64,000 nucleotides of DNA from Streptomyces sp. T12 (lineage in GTDB: Bacteria > Actinomycetota > Actinomycetes > Streptomycetales > Streptomycetaceae): positions 7,254,001 to 7,318,000 of the forward strand of contig NZ_CP117866.1 of the NCBI RefSeq assembly GCF_028736035.1, in the 5' to 3' direction. The position numbers and the translations under genes are program-made. Positions 1-9,948 of this stretch are shown here, one piece after another. The notes below the pieces were generated by a model. The model was not told where the DNA came from. It saw only the letters and a program-made list of their open reading frames with translations, and did no database searches. The first letter of the stretch is position 1; each line of letters starts with the position of its first letter.

Positions 1-646
1 CCGACCAGGACTTGAGGTCCTCGACGGTGCACACGGGGTCGCGGTCGCCTCCGCACACGGTGACCGGAACTCCCAGCCGGTGCAGGTGCGTCGGGCGGTA
101 CGCGGCGAGGATTCCGAAGTCCGCGCGCAGCGCCGGCATGATCACCCGCTGCAGCTCGGGGTTCGCGTAGAGGTCGGCGCCCTCGGGGTCCAGCAGGCGG
201 ACGTAGTCCAGGACCTCGGGGTCGGTCGGGGCCGGCCTGGGTGCCTGCTCCTGCGGGAGGCGGGGCCGCTGCCGGCCCGACACGATCAGGCGGGTGAGGG
301 TGCGTGAGGGGTCGTCCTCCAGGCGGCGGGCCACCTCGTACGCCACCGACGAACCCATGCTGTGGCCGAAGAAGGCCAACGGCCGGTCGCCGGGCAGTTC
401 CCGCTGCAGGGCCGTCGTGATCGCGTCCGCCAGCTCCTCCATCGTGCTCGCGCACGGCTCGTACACGCGGTCCTGGCGGCCGGGGTACTGCACGGCCACG
501 ACCTCGATCTCCGGCGGGGCCAGCGCGGCCCAGTCATGGAAGGCGACCGCCCCTCCGCCCGCGTGCGGGAAGCACAGCAGGCGGATCCTCGCGTCGGGCA
601 CGCTCACGCCCCTGAACCACAGGGTCCGGATGTCGGGGACGGTCAC
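1..646 (-). CDS. Type II thioesterase (partial, runs off the left edge)
   Basis: This is an alpha/beta-hydrolase of the type II thioesterase family, which removes wrong or stalled acyl groups from carrier domains of NRPS/PKS lines. Visible are the N-terminal FPHAGGG loop (residues 26-32), the YPGRQDR segment (54-60) and the nucleophile elbow GHSMG with Ser96. The reading frame is still open at base 1, so 215 residues are seen of a family usually near 250; the C-terminal catalytic His is outside the window. The GTG start overlaps the stop of the upstream KS-ACP gene as GTGA, so translation is probably coupled. It is separate from the type I thioesterase domain in the NRPS at 6040-9948. The family is certain; the substrate is not known. 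Confidence 0.9.
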   Translation of the reverse strand, partial: MTVPDIRTLWFRGVSVPDARIRLLCFPHAGGGAVAFHDWAALAPPEIEVVAVQYPGRQDRVYEPCASTMEELADAITTALQRELPGDRPLAFFGHSMGSSVAYEVARRLEDDPSRTLTRLIVSGRQRPRLPQEQAPRPAPTDPEVLDYVRLLDPEGADLYANPELQRVIMPALRADFGILAAYRPTHLHRLGVPVTVCGGDRDPVCTVEDLKSWS

Positions 647-2721
647 GACTCCGCCTCGAACTCGGAGAGAAGGGCATCGAGGGCGTCGTCCGCGGCACCG
701 TTCTGCTTTATCTCGCAGATGCTCGTCGTCATGTCCTTCAGTGTGATCGGTTCGAGGAACAGCTGGATCGGCACGTCGATGCCCAACTCGTCGCGGAGCC
801 TTCCGGCGAGGTGAACGGCCGTCAGCGAGTCGCCGCCCGCCTCGAAGTACGTCTGCGCGAGATCGGCGGCACTGTTCAGATCCAGCGCCTCGATCACCAG
901 CTCGCTCACCTTGTGCCCGAGCTCGGTCTCCGGGGCGGGTGCCGCGACGTCGGTCGCCGCCTCCTCGTGCGGCTCCTGCGCGGCGGGCCTGAGCAGCGTC
1001 AGCGCGCCGTAGCTCTCGCCCGCGAACGGGTACGTCGGGAGCTGGACCCGCCGTACGTCACCTCCGAGAGCCGGCCAGGTCACCTCCTCGCCCATTACCC
1101 ATGCCTCGCCCAGCGGGTCGGTCGTCGTGTCCCGGCGGCCCCCGGCCGTCGTCGTGAGCCGGTCGGCCGCCTCCTCCCGCGTACCGGCCACGACATAGGC
1201 CCGTACGGGCAGCCGGACCCGGCCCGTGCGCAGGGTGTGCGCGACGTCGGTCAGGGACGGGGCGTCCGCCTCGCGCAGTCTCCTCGCCAACCGGTCGGCC
1301 AGCGCGGCGAGTTGCGGCTCGGTGCGCGCCGACAAGGGCAGGACCAGGGGGTGCGCAGCGTCGGCCGCCGAGTGCGTCGCCGTACCCGCCGGCGACGGCC
1401 GCTCGGGCGCCTCCTGCACCACCACATGCACGTTCGTGCCGCCGATACCCACCGACGTCACCCCCGCCAGCCGGGGCAGGCCCGCACGGCTCGGCCACTC
1501 CTCGGCCTCGGTCACCAGCCGCAGCGGCGACTCCTGAAGGGCGGCGAGCGGGCTCGTGACGTCCACCGTCGGCGCCAGCGTCGCGTGCTCCAGCATCAGG
1601 ATCGTCTTGATCAGCGCCGCCGCCCCGGCCGCCGCGTCCGCGTGCCCGATGTTCGACTTCACCGAGCCGAGGCCGATGCCGTCGCCGCCCGCGAAGGCCG
1701 CGCTCGCCGCCTCCAGCTCGATCCGGTCCCCGAGTTCGGTCCCCGTCCCGTGCGCCTCCACGTACTGCGCCGCCGACGGCTCCAGCCCCGCCGCCGCCCA
1801 CGCCTCTGTGATCGCGGCCGACTGCTGGTCCACCCCCGGAGCGGTGAAACCGACCTTGCCGGAACCGTCGTTGGTGACCGCCGTACCCCGGATCACCGCG
1901 CGCACCGGGTCACCGTCGGCCAGTGCGTCCTCCAGTCGGCGCAGCACCAGCACGCCCACGCCGCTGCCGGGCACCGTGCCGGCCGCCTTCTCGTCGAAGG
2001 GGCGGCAGCGGCCGTCGGGGGAGAAGATCCCGCCCTGGTAGTGGACGTAACCCTGCCTGCGCACGCTGCCGATGGCCACGCCGCCCGCGAGGGCCGTGTC
2101 GCACTCACCGAGCAGGAGAGCCTGGACGGCCAGGTGGACCGCCGTCAGCGAGGTCGAGCAGGCCGTCTGGACCGTCATGCTGGGGCCCTCCAGGCCCAGA
2201 CGGTAGGAGATCCAGGGCGCCAGGAACTCGCGGTCGGTGAGGATACGGACCTGGAGGGCGCCGATCGACGCCGCGAGCGCCGGGTCCGTGCCGGCCGCCA
2301 GGGCGTGTTCCGTGGGGCTGCCGCCCACGTACACGCCGGTGCGCGACGGTGCGTCCAGCGGGGCGTAGCCCGCGTCCTCCAGGGCGGACCACGCCGTCTC
2401 CAGCAGCACGCGGTGCTGCGGGTCCAGCGCCGCCGCCTCCGCGCGGGTGAAGCCGAAGAGGTCCGCCTCGAAGCGGTCGGCGTCCGGGATGCGGCCCTGG
2501 GCGCAGACGTACGCGGGATTGTCCAGCTCCGCCGCGTCCGTTCCGTCGGCCAGCAACTCCTTCTCGGTGAAGGTGGCTAGGGAGCAGACGCCGTCGCGCA
2601 GGTTGGCCCAGTAGGACTCCAGGTCCCGCGCGCCGGGGAAGCGGCCGCTCATGCCCACGACGGCCACCGCGGATTCGAGACCCTGCGCCGGATCCTGCAT
2701 CGGGACTTCCTCGGTCGTCAT
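643..2721 (-). CDS. AT-less polyketide synthase: ketosynthase plus acyl carrier protein
   Basis: A 692-residue polyketide extension protein. The ketosynthase occupies about residues 15-435 with the active Cys188 in TACSTS, His324 in EAHGTGT and His360 in KSNIGH, so it looks catalytically complete. A linker of about 150 residues follows, which resembles a KS-AT linker joined directly to the post-AT motif LPTYPF. The C-terminal carrier domain (about 600-665) has Ser632 in GGDSL. No acyltransferase, ketoreductase or dehydratase motif is visible, so the extender unit must be loaded by an acyltransferase elsewhere, or the protein does not extend. The ATG overlaps the stop of the upstream NRPS as ATGA. 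Family certain; role in the pathway inferred. Confidence 0.93.
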   Translation of the reverse strand: MTTEEVPMQDPAQGLESAVAVVGMSGRFPGARDLESYWANLRDGVCSLATFTEKELLADGTDAAELDNPAYVCAQGRIPDADRFEADLFGFTRAEAAALDPQHRVLLETAWSALEDAGYAPLDAPSRTGVYVGGSPTEHALAAGTDPALAASIGALQVRILTDREFLAPWISYRLGLEGPSMTVQTACSTSLTAVHLAVQALLLGECDTALAGGVAIGSVRRQGYVHYQGGIFSPDGRCRPFDEKAAGTVPGSGVGVLVLRRLEDALADGDPVRAVIRGTAVTNDGSGKVGFTAPGVDQQSAAITEAWAAAGLEPSAAQYVEAHGTGTELGDRIELEAASAAFAGGDGIGLGSVKSNIGHADAAAGAAALIKTILMLEHATLAPTVDVTSPLAALQESPLRLVTEAEEWPSRAGLPRLAGVTSVGIGGTNVHVVVQEAPERPSPAGTATHSAADAAHPLVLPLSARTEPQLAALADRLARRLREADAPSLTDVAHTLRTGRVRLPVRAYVVAGTREEAADRLTTTAGGRRDTTTDPLGEAWVMGEEVTWPALGGDVRRVQLPTYPFAGESYGALTLLRPAAQEPHEEAATDVAAPAPETELGHKVSELVIEALDLNSAADLAQTYFEAGGDSLTAVHLAGRLRDELGIDVPIQLFLEPITLKDMTTSICEIKQNGAADDALDALLSEFEAES

Positions 2722-5700
2722 CGCGTCGTGCCTTTCCTGGAACGGAGCTTGTGCAGGGCCGCCCGGCGGTCACTGCCGCGCCTGGCCGCCTCCTCGTGGC
2801 GCGAGGTCGGCCGGGCGTCGCTGTCGAGGTGGGCCGCGATCGCGGCCACCGTGGGATGGCGGAACAGGTCGATCAGGGTCAGTTCGCGGCACTCGGGGTG
2901 CTCGCGCAGGGCCGACAGCACGGCCAGCAGCCGTACCGAATTGCCGCCCAGGTCGAAGAAGTTGTCGTGCACGCCGACCCGGTCCAGGGTCAGCACCCGC
3001 TGCCACACCTCGGCCACCCGCCGCTCACCGGCGGTGCGCGGGGCGGCGTACGACTCCTCCGACCGGGGCCGCCGGGCCGCAGGTTCGGGCAGCCGCGCCC
3101 GGTCGATCTTGCCGGAGCGGTTCAGCGGCAGCTCCGGCAGGCGGACGAAGATCTCCGGGACCATGTAGCCGGGGAGCCGTACGGCGAGAAGGGCACGCAG
3201 GGCTTCGTCCGAGGGGCCCGTGGCCGTGTCCGTGCCCGTGTCCTTTCCGACCACGTACGCCACGAGCCGCTGCTCTGCCCCCTCCCCCCGTACCGCCGCC
3301 GCGGCGACCGTGACGTCGGCGTGGCCCGCCAACAGCGCCTCGATCTCGCCCAGTTCGATGCGGTAGCCGCGCAGCTTCACCTGGGAGTCGCCGCGGCCGA
3401 GGTAGTGCAGCACGCCGTGCGCGTCGATGCGGCACAGGTCGCCGGTGCGGTACATCCGGCTGCCGGGCGGCCCGTACGGGTCGGCGACGAAGCGCTCGGC
3501 GGTCATGCCGGGCCGGCCGAAGTAGCCGCGGGCCAGGGAGGCGCCGGCCACGTAGAGCTCGCCCGTCACGCCGACCGGGACCGGGCGCAGGCGCCGGTCC
3601 AGGACGTGGGCGCGGGTGCCCGGGACCGCGTGGCCGATGACCACCGGTTCACCGGGGTGCAGATCGGCGGTGGTGGAGTACACCGTGGCCTCGCTGGGGC
3701 CGTACGCGTTGACGATCCGGCGGCCCTCCTCGCCGAGCCGCTCGACCAGCTCGGCCGGGCAGGCTTCGCCGCCGACCGCGACCGTGCGCAGCTCGGGCAG
3801 GGCGCCCGGGGCGCGGGGCAGGGTCATCGCGGCGGACGGCGGCAGGAAGACGTAGGTGATCCGGGAGTCCCGCAACCGTGCCTGGAGCGCCTCGCCCAGT
3901 CGCTCGTCCTCCTGCGCGATGTGCAGCTCAGCGCCCGCGACCCAGGGGAAGAACAGGTCGGACACGGCCACGTCGAAGCCGAACGACACGAACTGCAGGA
4001 CGCGGTCCTGCGCGGTCACCGGGAACACGGGGCGGACGTTCACCGCGAGATTGAGCAGCGCCCGGTGCTCGACCGCCACGCCCTTGGGGACGCCGGTGGA
4101 GCCGGAGGTGTAGAGGACGTAGGCGAGGTCGTCGGGCGAACACTCCACGGGGACGCCCGGAGCCATGGCATCCGTGGCTTCATCCATGGCCTCGTCCGTC
4201 GCCTCGTCCGTGTCCGCGTCCACCCGCAGCTGCGGAACGTCCGTCCCCGTCAGGCCCGTCGTCCCCGCCGCCGTCAGCAGCAGCGACGTGCCCGAGTTCG
4301 CGACCATGAAGGCGAGGCGCGCGGAGGGGTGTGCCGGGTCCAGCGGCACATAGGCGCCGCCCGCGCGCAGCACCGCGAGGGCGGCGATGCCCATGTCGGC
4401 GCCCCGGGGCAGCAGCAGCCCGACCCGGTCGCCGCGCCGCACGCCGCGCGCACGCAGCCGAGCCGCCAGACCGTCGGCGCGCTCCAGCAGTTCGCGGTAC
4501 GTCAGCCGCAGCGCTCCGCAGACGAGGGCGGTGGCCTCCGGCCGGGCGGCCGCGCGGTCCGCCACCAGATCCGGTACGAGCCGTGTCGACTCGACGACCC
4601 GCTGCGTACGGTCCCCGAGCGCCAGCAACCGCTCACGCTCGTCGGCCGACACCATCTCGACCGTCGACAGCGGCGCGTCGGGCTGCGCCAGCAGACCGTC
4701 CAGGAGTGTCTCGAAGCACCGCACCCACCGCCGTACCGTCGCCGCCTCGAACAGCGCGCTGCGGTGGATGAGATACGCGGCGAGGTCCTCGCCCCACCGC
4801 TCCACCTGGAGATGGAAGTCGAACTTCGCGGTGTCCAGCACGACAGGGACCCGCTCGACCTCGGCGCCCGCCAGGCTCAGCGTCAGCTCGGTGTCGTCGT
4901 CGTAGCCGAACACCACCTGCACGACCGGGTCGTGGCTCATCTCGCGCGCCGGGGCGACGGCGTTCACGACCGCCTCGAAGGGCGCGTCCTGGTACGGCTG
5001 GGAGGCCAGCAGCGCGGTGCGCAGGCGGCCGATCAGGTCGTGGTACGTCGGGTCACCGGACAGGTCGACGCGCAGGGCCAGGGTGTTGGTCAGCATGCCG
5101 ACCATGTCCTGGAGTTCGGGGCGGTCCCGGCCGGAGACGGGGAAGCCGATCACCAGGTCCTCGGAGCCGGACAGCCGGCTCACGAACGCGGCGTACGCGG
5201 CGAACACCGCCATGAACGGCGTACCGCCGCGCGTCCGGGCCGTCTCGGCGATCCGCTCACGGACCCGGGCCGACAGCGTGAAGCGTTCGGTGCCGCCCGC
5301 CGCCGAACGGACCGCCCCGCGCGGCCGGTCCAGCGGCAGCGCGACCGTCTCGGGGGCCCCGCGCAGCCGCTCGGCCCAGTGCGCGACCGAGTCGGCGTAC
5401 TCGCCCGCCGCCTGCCGCTCCCGCTGCCACGACGCGAAGTCGGGGAACTGGAGCGGGAGTTCGGGCAGCGCGTGGCGCAGGCCCTTGGCCTCGTTCTCGT
5501 ACCCGGCCGACAGCTCGCGCAGCAGCACGCCCAGCGACCAGCCGTCGCAGACCAGGTGGTGGGCGACGAGCAGGATGCGGTGACTGCCGTCGCCCACGGC
5601 GTACAGCGTGCAGCGCAGCAGCGGGCCGGACGCCACGTCGAAGGGGCGGGCGGCCTCGGCGCGCATCCGCGCGTCCACCTCGGCCACGGGCACGTCGCGC

Positions 5701-6050
5701 TCCACGCACGGCTCGACCTTCCCGGCGGCGGCCACGATCTGCAGCGGCACCCCGTCGGGGCCGGTGCGGAACACGGTGCGCAGCGACTCGTGCCGGGCGA
5801 CGAGCGAGTCCAGGGCCCGGCCGAAGGCGGCCGGATCGAACGGCCCGCGCACGGCGAACGCGGCCGGCACGTGGTAGGTCGCGCTGCCCGGGTCCATGTG
5901 GTCCAGGACGAGCAGCCGGGCCTGCGCGTCCGAGGTCGGGAACTCGTACTCCTCGCCAGCCCCGGGAGCCCCGGGAGCCCCGGGAGTCTCCTCGTACGCC
6001 CCGGCCTTCTCCCCGTACTCCCCGACAGTCCCTATGCCGTCAGCGTCCAT
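2718..6050 (-). CDS. NRPS module, C-A-T
   Basis: A 1110-residue single-module peptide synthetase. The condensation domain (about 35-450) has an intact HHLVCDG motif. The adenylation domain (about 470-960) shows YTSGSTG, YRTGDL and the [12 protein letters not shown] core. The thiolation domain (about 985-1055) carries the phosphopantetheine Ser in LGGNS. Reading the binding-pocket positions by hand against GrsA gives the code DVSFAGAVYK, which I do not recognise. There is no offloading domain, so the chain should pass on, perhaps to the KS-ACP protein encoded next with an ATGA overlap. I chose the ATG at 6050 because a GGGGGACGGAG ribosome site precedes it and it overlaps the upstream stop by only about 11 bases; the frame stays open upstream, but that part lies inside the previous gene. 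Confidence 0.93.
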   Translation of the reverse strand: MDADGIGTVGEYGEKAGAYEETPGAPGAPGAGEEYEFPTSDAQARLLVLDHMDPGSATYHVPAAFAVRGPFDPAAFGRALDSLVARHESLRTVFRTGPDGVPLQIVAAAGKVEPCVERDVPVAEVDARMRAEAARPFDVASGPLLRCTLYAVGDGSHRILLVAHHLVCDGWSLGVLLRELSAGYENEAKGLRHALPELPLQFPDFASWQRERQAAGEYADSVAHWAERLRGAPETVALPLDRPRGAVRSAAGGTERFTLSARVRERIAETARTRGGTPFMAVFAAYAAFVSRLSGSEDLVIGFPVSGRDRPELQDMVGMLTNTLALRVDLSGDPTYHDLIGRLRTALLASQPYQDAPFEAVVNAVAPAREMSHDPVVQVVFGYDDDTELTLSLAGAEVERVPVVLDTAKFDFHLQVERWGEDLAAYLIHRSALFEAATVRRWVRCFETLLDGLLAQPDAPLSTVEMVSADERERLLALGDRTQRVVESTRLVPDLVADRAAARPEATALVCGALRLTYRELLERADGLAARLRARGVRRGDRVGLLLPRGADMGIAALAVLRAGGAYVPLDPAHPSARLAFMVANSGTSLLLTAAGTTGLTGTDVPQLRVDADTDEATDEAMDEATDAMAPGVPVECSPDDLAYVLYTSGSTGVPKGVAVEHRALLNLAVNVRPVFPVTAQDRVLQFVSFGFDVAVSDLFFPWVAGAELHIAQEDERLGEALQARLRDSRITYVFLPPSAAMTLPRAPGALPELRTVAVGGEACPAELVERLGEEGRRIVNAYGPSEATVYSTTADLHPGEPVVIGHAVPGTRAHVLDRRLRPVPVGVTGELYVAGASLARGYFGRPGMTAERFVADPYGPPGSRMYRTGDLCRIDAHGVLHYLGRGDSQVKLRGYRIELGEIEALLAGHADVTVAAAAVRGEGAEQRLVAYVVGKDTGTDTATGPSDEALRALLAVRLPGYMVPEIFVRLPELPLNRSGKIDRARLPEPAARRPRSEESYAAPRTAGERRVAEVWQRVLTLDRVGVHDNFFDLGGNSVRLLAVLSALREHPECRELTLIDLFRHPTVAAIAAHLDSDARPTSRHEEAARRGSDRRAALHKLRSRKGTTR

Positions 6051-9000
6051 CTGCCTGTGCTCCGTCCCCCGTGCGGTCCCTTGCCAGTACGTCTTCCACG
6101 GCCGCGGCGATCTCGCCGACCGGCCCCGGTGTGAGCACATCGCTGTGCTCACAGTCCAGTTCGTGTACGTCCACCCCGGCCGAGCAGGCCTGCCACGCGG
6201 CGCGCTTCTCCTCGGTCGTCGCCTCCGAGGCGCGGGTGGCCGAGAAGAGGGTCACCCGGCCGTCGTACGGCGACGGCTGCCAGGCGCGGGCCATCTCGAT
6301 GTACCGCCCCATGGCGGCGACCAGGGTGTCGAGGCGCCGTTCGTCGAGGTCGGCGAGGAGCGCGCTGTGCGCGTGGACGCGTGCCACGACCTCGGCCCTC
6401 TCCAGCGGCTCGGGACCGGCCGCGACTCCGGGCAGCGCGTTGCGCAGCAGGTTGCTCAACGCCACCTGCTCCACGACCGCCGGGTCCAGCGGCACGCGCG
6501 CCACGTCCGGCGGCTTCGGCATCGAGTCCAGGACGGCGACGAGCGCGACCTCCTCGCCGGCCGCGCGCAACCGCACCGCCAGCTCGTGCGCGAACGGTCC
6601 GCCGAAGGACCGGCCCAGCAGCAGATACGGCCCGTGCGGCCGCACCGCCCGGATGTGCGGCACGTACCGCTCGGCCAACTCGCCCAGCGAACCCGGCAGT
6701 TGCTCGCCGTGCAGCACCGGAGTCTGCAGCGCGTACACCGGCCGCCCGGGGGCGAGGTGCGGCAGCAGCGCCGCGTACCCCCAGCCGAGCCCCAGCCCCG
6801 GGTGCAGACAGAACAGCGGCGGCAGGTCGCCCTCGCGGCGCAGGGGGAGCAGCGGGGAGTACGCGTCCTCGTCGTCCCGGCCCGTGCCCGTGCCCGTGCC
6901 CGCCTGTCCCGTGGCGAGGCGCGCGGCGAGCGCGGCCGGCGTCGGCGCCTCGAACAGCGTGGCCGGCGACACCCGTACCCCGAGCTGGGTGTAGATCTCC
7001 GCGGTCAGGCGCAGGGCGAGCAGCGAGTGGCCGCCGTGCGCGAAGAAGTCGGCGTCGGGGCCGACCGCCTCCAGCCCGAGCTCCTGAGCGAACAGCGCGC
7101 ACAGCCGCTGCTCGCGTCCCGGCCGGGCCATCCGTCCGTGGCCCGGCCGGACTCGCCGCGGCTCGGGGTCGGGCAGCGCGGCCCGGTCGACCTTGCCGTG
7201 CGCGGTCAGCGGTACGGCGTCGAGGGCGGCCCACGCCGACGGCATCAGATGTGCCGGCAGCGTGCGCGCCGCATGCTCCCGTACGAGGCCCAGGTCGCCG
7301 CCCACGACGTACGCGACGAGCCTCTTGCCGCCGTCCGGTCCGGGGCGCGCGGCCACCACGGCCCGTTCCACGCCCGGGCAGGCGGCCAGGACGGCCTCCA
7401 CCTCGCCGGGCTCGATGCGGAAGCCCCGCACCTTGACCTGGTCGTCGCTGCGGCCCATGAACTCCAGCTCGCCGGCGGGAAGCCGGCGCACCAGATCGCC
7501 CGTGCGGTACATCCGGGTGCCGGGCGGCCCGTACGGATCGGCGACGAAGCGCTCGGCGGTCCGGTCGGGGCGGTTCAGGTAACCGCGGGCCAGGCCCGTG
7601 CCGGCGACGTACAACTCGCCCACCGTTCCGGCCGGTACGGGACGCAGGAGGCGGTCGAGGACGTAGGCGCGGGTGTTGTCGAGGGGCCGCCCGATGGGCA
7701 CGGACGCGCCGACGTCACCGGTCACCCGGTGGGCCGTGGCGAACACCGTCGTCTCGGTGGGCCCGTAGCCGTTGACGACCCGAGTGCCGGGGCAGTGCTC
7801 GCGCACCCGCCGCACCGCCTCGGGCGCGAGGACGTCCCCGCCCGCCCACACCTCCCGCACGGTGCCGAGCACCTCGGGCGCGATCTCCGCGACGGTGCGC
7901 AGGAGTTCGGCGGTGAGCCACACGGCGGTGACGCGCGATTCGGGCAGCAGCCGCTTCAGCAGGTCGGGGGTGACGGGGCCGGGCGGGGCGACCACGACCG
8001 TGCCCCCGTTCAGCAGGGGCACCCAGGTCTCGTAGGTGGCGGCGTCGAAGGTGTGCGGGCTGTGGAGGAGGACGCGCTCGTGCGCGCCGCCCGCGAAACG
8101 GGTGTCGGCGGCGAGCTCGACGACGGCCCGGTGCGGGGTGAGGATGCCCTTGGGTTCGCCCGTCGAGCCGGAGGTGTACATCACGTAGGCGGTGGATTCG
8201 GGGTGCACGGCCGCCGTCGGCGGCTCGGCAGCGTCGGACCCGTCAAGGCCTGACACGTCCAACACCCGTATACCGTCCGGCAGTTGCCCGCCCGCAGCGG
8301 CAACCGCCACCCGTGCACCGGCCTGCCCCGCCAGTGCCGCCAGCCGCCCGGCCGGAGCCGCCGGATCCAGCGGCAGGCAGCACGCGCCCGCCTTCAGCAC
8401 CGCCAGCTGCGCGACGACCAGGGACACGGACCGGACCAGCGGCAGCGCCACCGTGTCGCCGGGCCGCACCCCCGCCTCCCGCAGCCGCGCCGTCATCCGG
8501 TCGGACGCCGCGTCGAGACCGCCGTACGTCAATACCTCACCGTCCGTCTCGACGGCCGGCGCGTCCGGCGTACGGGCCACCTGACCGGCGAAGCGCCCGG
8601 GGATGGTCAGCGTCTCGGCCACCGGACGTACCGGCCCCTCGGCCAGGGCGAGCAGCTGTCGCCGCTCCTCCTGCGGGAGGACGTCGAGCCGGTCGGCCGG
8701 CGTGCCGTGCGCGGACGTCAGCGCCTCGAAGGCGCGCGCCAGGCGGGTGCCGACCGTGGCCGCGGAGATGCCCCGGCGGCAGCTGATCCGCAGCAGCATC
8801 CGTTCCCCGGCGACGACGGCGACCGTCACCGGGTAGTGCGTCGCGTCCCGCGTCTCGACCAGTTCGACGGCGGTCGTGGGCCCCGCGGTGCGCGGGAAGT
8901 TCTCGAACGCCAGGACCGTGTCGAAGAGTTCGCCGGCTCCGGCCGCCCGCTGCACCTCCGACAGCCGTACATGGTGATACGGCGCCAGCCGCAGCTGCTC

Positions 9001-9948
9001 GCTCTGGACGCGGGCCAGCAGCTCGTCGACGCCCTCACCGCGGCGCAGCCGGATCCGCACCGGCAGCGTGTTGATGAACAGGCCCACCATCCGCTCGACG
9101 CCGGGCAGATCGTGCGGCCGCCCGGAGACGACCGCGCCGAACACCAGGTCCTCGGCACCGGTCAGCCGGGCCAGCACCAGGGCCCAGGCCGTCTGCGCCA
9201 CGGTGTTGACGGTGACGCCCGCGTCCGCGGCGCGCCGGGTGACCGCCGCCGTCAGCTCGGGCGTCAGCTCTACGTCGACGGTGTCCTCAGCCCCGCCCGG
9301 TCCGTCCGGGCCGTCCTGCTCACCCGGGGCAAGCAGCGCGGGCCGCGTCAGCCCGCCCAGCGCCTCACGCCAGGCTGCCTCCGCCCTGGCCTGGTCCTGG
9401 CCGTTCAGCCAGACCAGGTACTGCTTGAAGGGTACAGCGGGCGGCAGCTCGGCCGTGCCCGTCGTCAGCGCCTCCAGATCCTGCGCGAGCAACGGCAACG
9501 ACCAGCCGTCCAACAGAATGTGATGGAACGTCAGTAGAAGCTCGGCGCCCATGTCGTGCCGAACCAGCGTGGCCCGCACCAGCGGGGGCCGGGCCAGGTC
9601 GAAGCGGCGCGCCCGGTCCTCGGCCATGAGACGCGCGAGCTCCGTCTCCGTCTCGTCCTGCCCGCGACCCGTGCAGTCGGCCTCCGTCCACGGCACCTTC
9701 ACCGCGCGCGGGATCACCTGCACCGGCCGGTCGACTTGCTCGTGCCGAAAACACGCTCGCAGATTCGGGTGCCGCTCCAGCAGCGCGGTCACTGCGGCCC
9801 GCACCGCCTGGGCCTTGACGCCGGGGGCGATCCGGAAGCGGGCCTGCACCAGATACGGATCGGGGCGGTCCGGATCGCGCAGGGCGTGGAAGAGCAGGCC
9901 TTCCTGGGCGGGGGAGAGCGGCAGTACGTCCGCGATGCGGCCGCCCAT
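6040..9948 (-). CDS. NRPS terminal module, C-A-T-TE
   Basis: A 1302-residue synthetase ending in a thioesterase that should release the peptide by hydrolysis or cyclisation. The condensation domain begins at once ([12 protein letters not shown]) and has HHILLDG. The adenylation domain has YTSGSTG, YRTGDL and [13 protein letters not shown]; its pocket code by hand alignment is DAYWWGGVFK, similar to codes known for valine-like residues, so a small branched residue is a weak guess. The carrier domain has GGHSL, usual before a TE domain. The type I thioesterase (about 1040-1280) has Ser in GRSFGG and a late HSD that could hold the catalytic His. The start was chosen at the ATG overlapping the upstream stop (TGATG); longer readings have no NRPS homology. 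Oddly, one more NRPS and a KS-ACP gene follow this releasing module. Confidence 0.94.
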   Translation of the reverse strand: MGGRIADVLPLSPAQEGLLFHALRDPDRPDPYLVQARFRIAPGVKAQAVRAAVTALLERHPNLRACFRHEQVDRPVQVIPRAVKVPWTEADCTGRGQDETETELARLMAEDRARRFDLARPPLVRATLVRHDMGAELLLTFHHILLDGWSLPLLAQDLEALTTGTAELPPAVPFKQYLVWLNGQDQARAEAAWREALGGLTRPALLAPGEQDGPDGPGGAEDTVDVELTPELTAAVTRRAADAGVTVNTVAQTAWALVLARLTGAEDLVFGAVVSGRPHDLPGVERMVGLFINTLPVRIRLRRGEGVDELLARVQSEQLRLAPYHHVRLSEVQRAAGAGELFDTVLAFENFPRTAGPTTAVELVETRDATHYPVTVAVVAGERMLLRISCRRGISAATVGTRLARAFEALTSAHGTPADRLDVLPQEERRQLLALAEGPVRPVAETLTIPGRFAGQVARTPDAPAVETDGEVLTYGGLDAASDRMTARLREAGVRPGDTVALPLVRSVSLVVAQLAVLKAGACCLPLDPAAPAGRLAALAGQAGARVAVAAAGGQLPDGIRVLDVSGLDGSDAAEPPTAAVHPESTAYVMYTSGSTGEPKGILTPHRAVVELAADTRFAGGAHERVLLHSPHTFDAATYETWVPLLNGGTVVVAPPGPVTPDLLKRLLPESRVTAVWLTAELLRTVAEIAPEVLGTVREVWAGGDVLAPEAVRRVREHCPGTRVVNGYGPTETTVFATAHRVTGDVGASVPIGRPLDNTRAYVLDRLLRPVPAGTVGELYVAGTGLARGYLNRPDRTAERFVADPYGPPGTRMYRTGDLVRRLPAGELEFMGRSDDQVKVRGFRIEPGEVEAVLAACPGVERAVVAARPGPDGGKRLVAYVVGGDLGLVREHAARTLPAHLMPSAWAALDAVPLTAHGKVDRAALPDPEPRRVRPGHGRMARPGREQRLCALFAQELGLEAVGPDADFFAHGGHSLLALRLTAEIYTQLGVRVSPATLFEAPTPAALAARLATGQAGTGTGTGRDDEDAYSPLLPLRREGDLPPLFCLHPGLGLGWGYAALLPHLAPGRPVYALQTPVLHGEQLPGSLGELAERYVPHIRAVRPHGPYLLLGRSFGGPFAHELAVRLRAAGEEVALVAVLDSMPKPPDVARVPLDPAVVEQVALSNLLRNALPGVAAGPEPLERAEVVARVHAHSALLADLDERRLDTLVAAMGRYIEMARAWQPSPYDGRVTLFSATRASEATTEEKRAAWQACSAGVDVHELDCEHSDVLTPGPVGEIAAAVEDVLARDRTGDGAQADGR

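Noticed and set aside
2651..6152. Earlier start of the C-A-T NRPS at 6152
   Set aside because: The extra residues are Arg/Pro-rich, overlap the previous NRPS coding sequence by over 100 bases, and the ATG at 6050 has a better ribosome site.
6880..6905. Repeated CCCGTG units as a functional repeat
   Set aside because: They encode a short Gly-Thr linker between the carrier and thioesterase domains.
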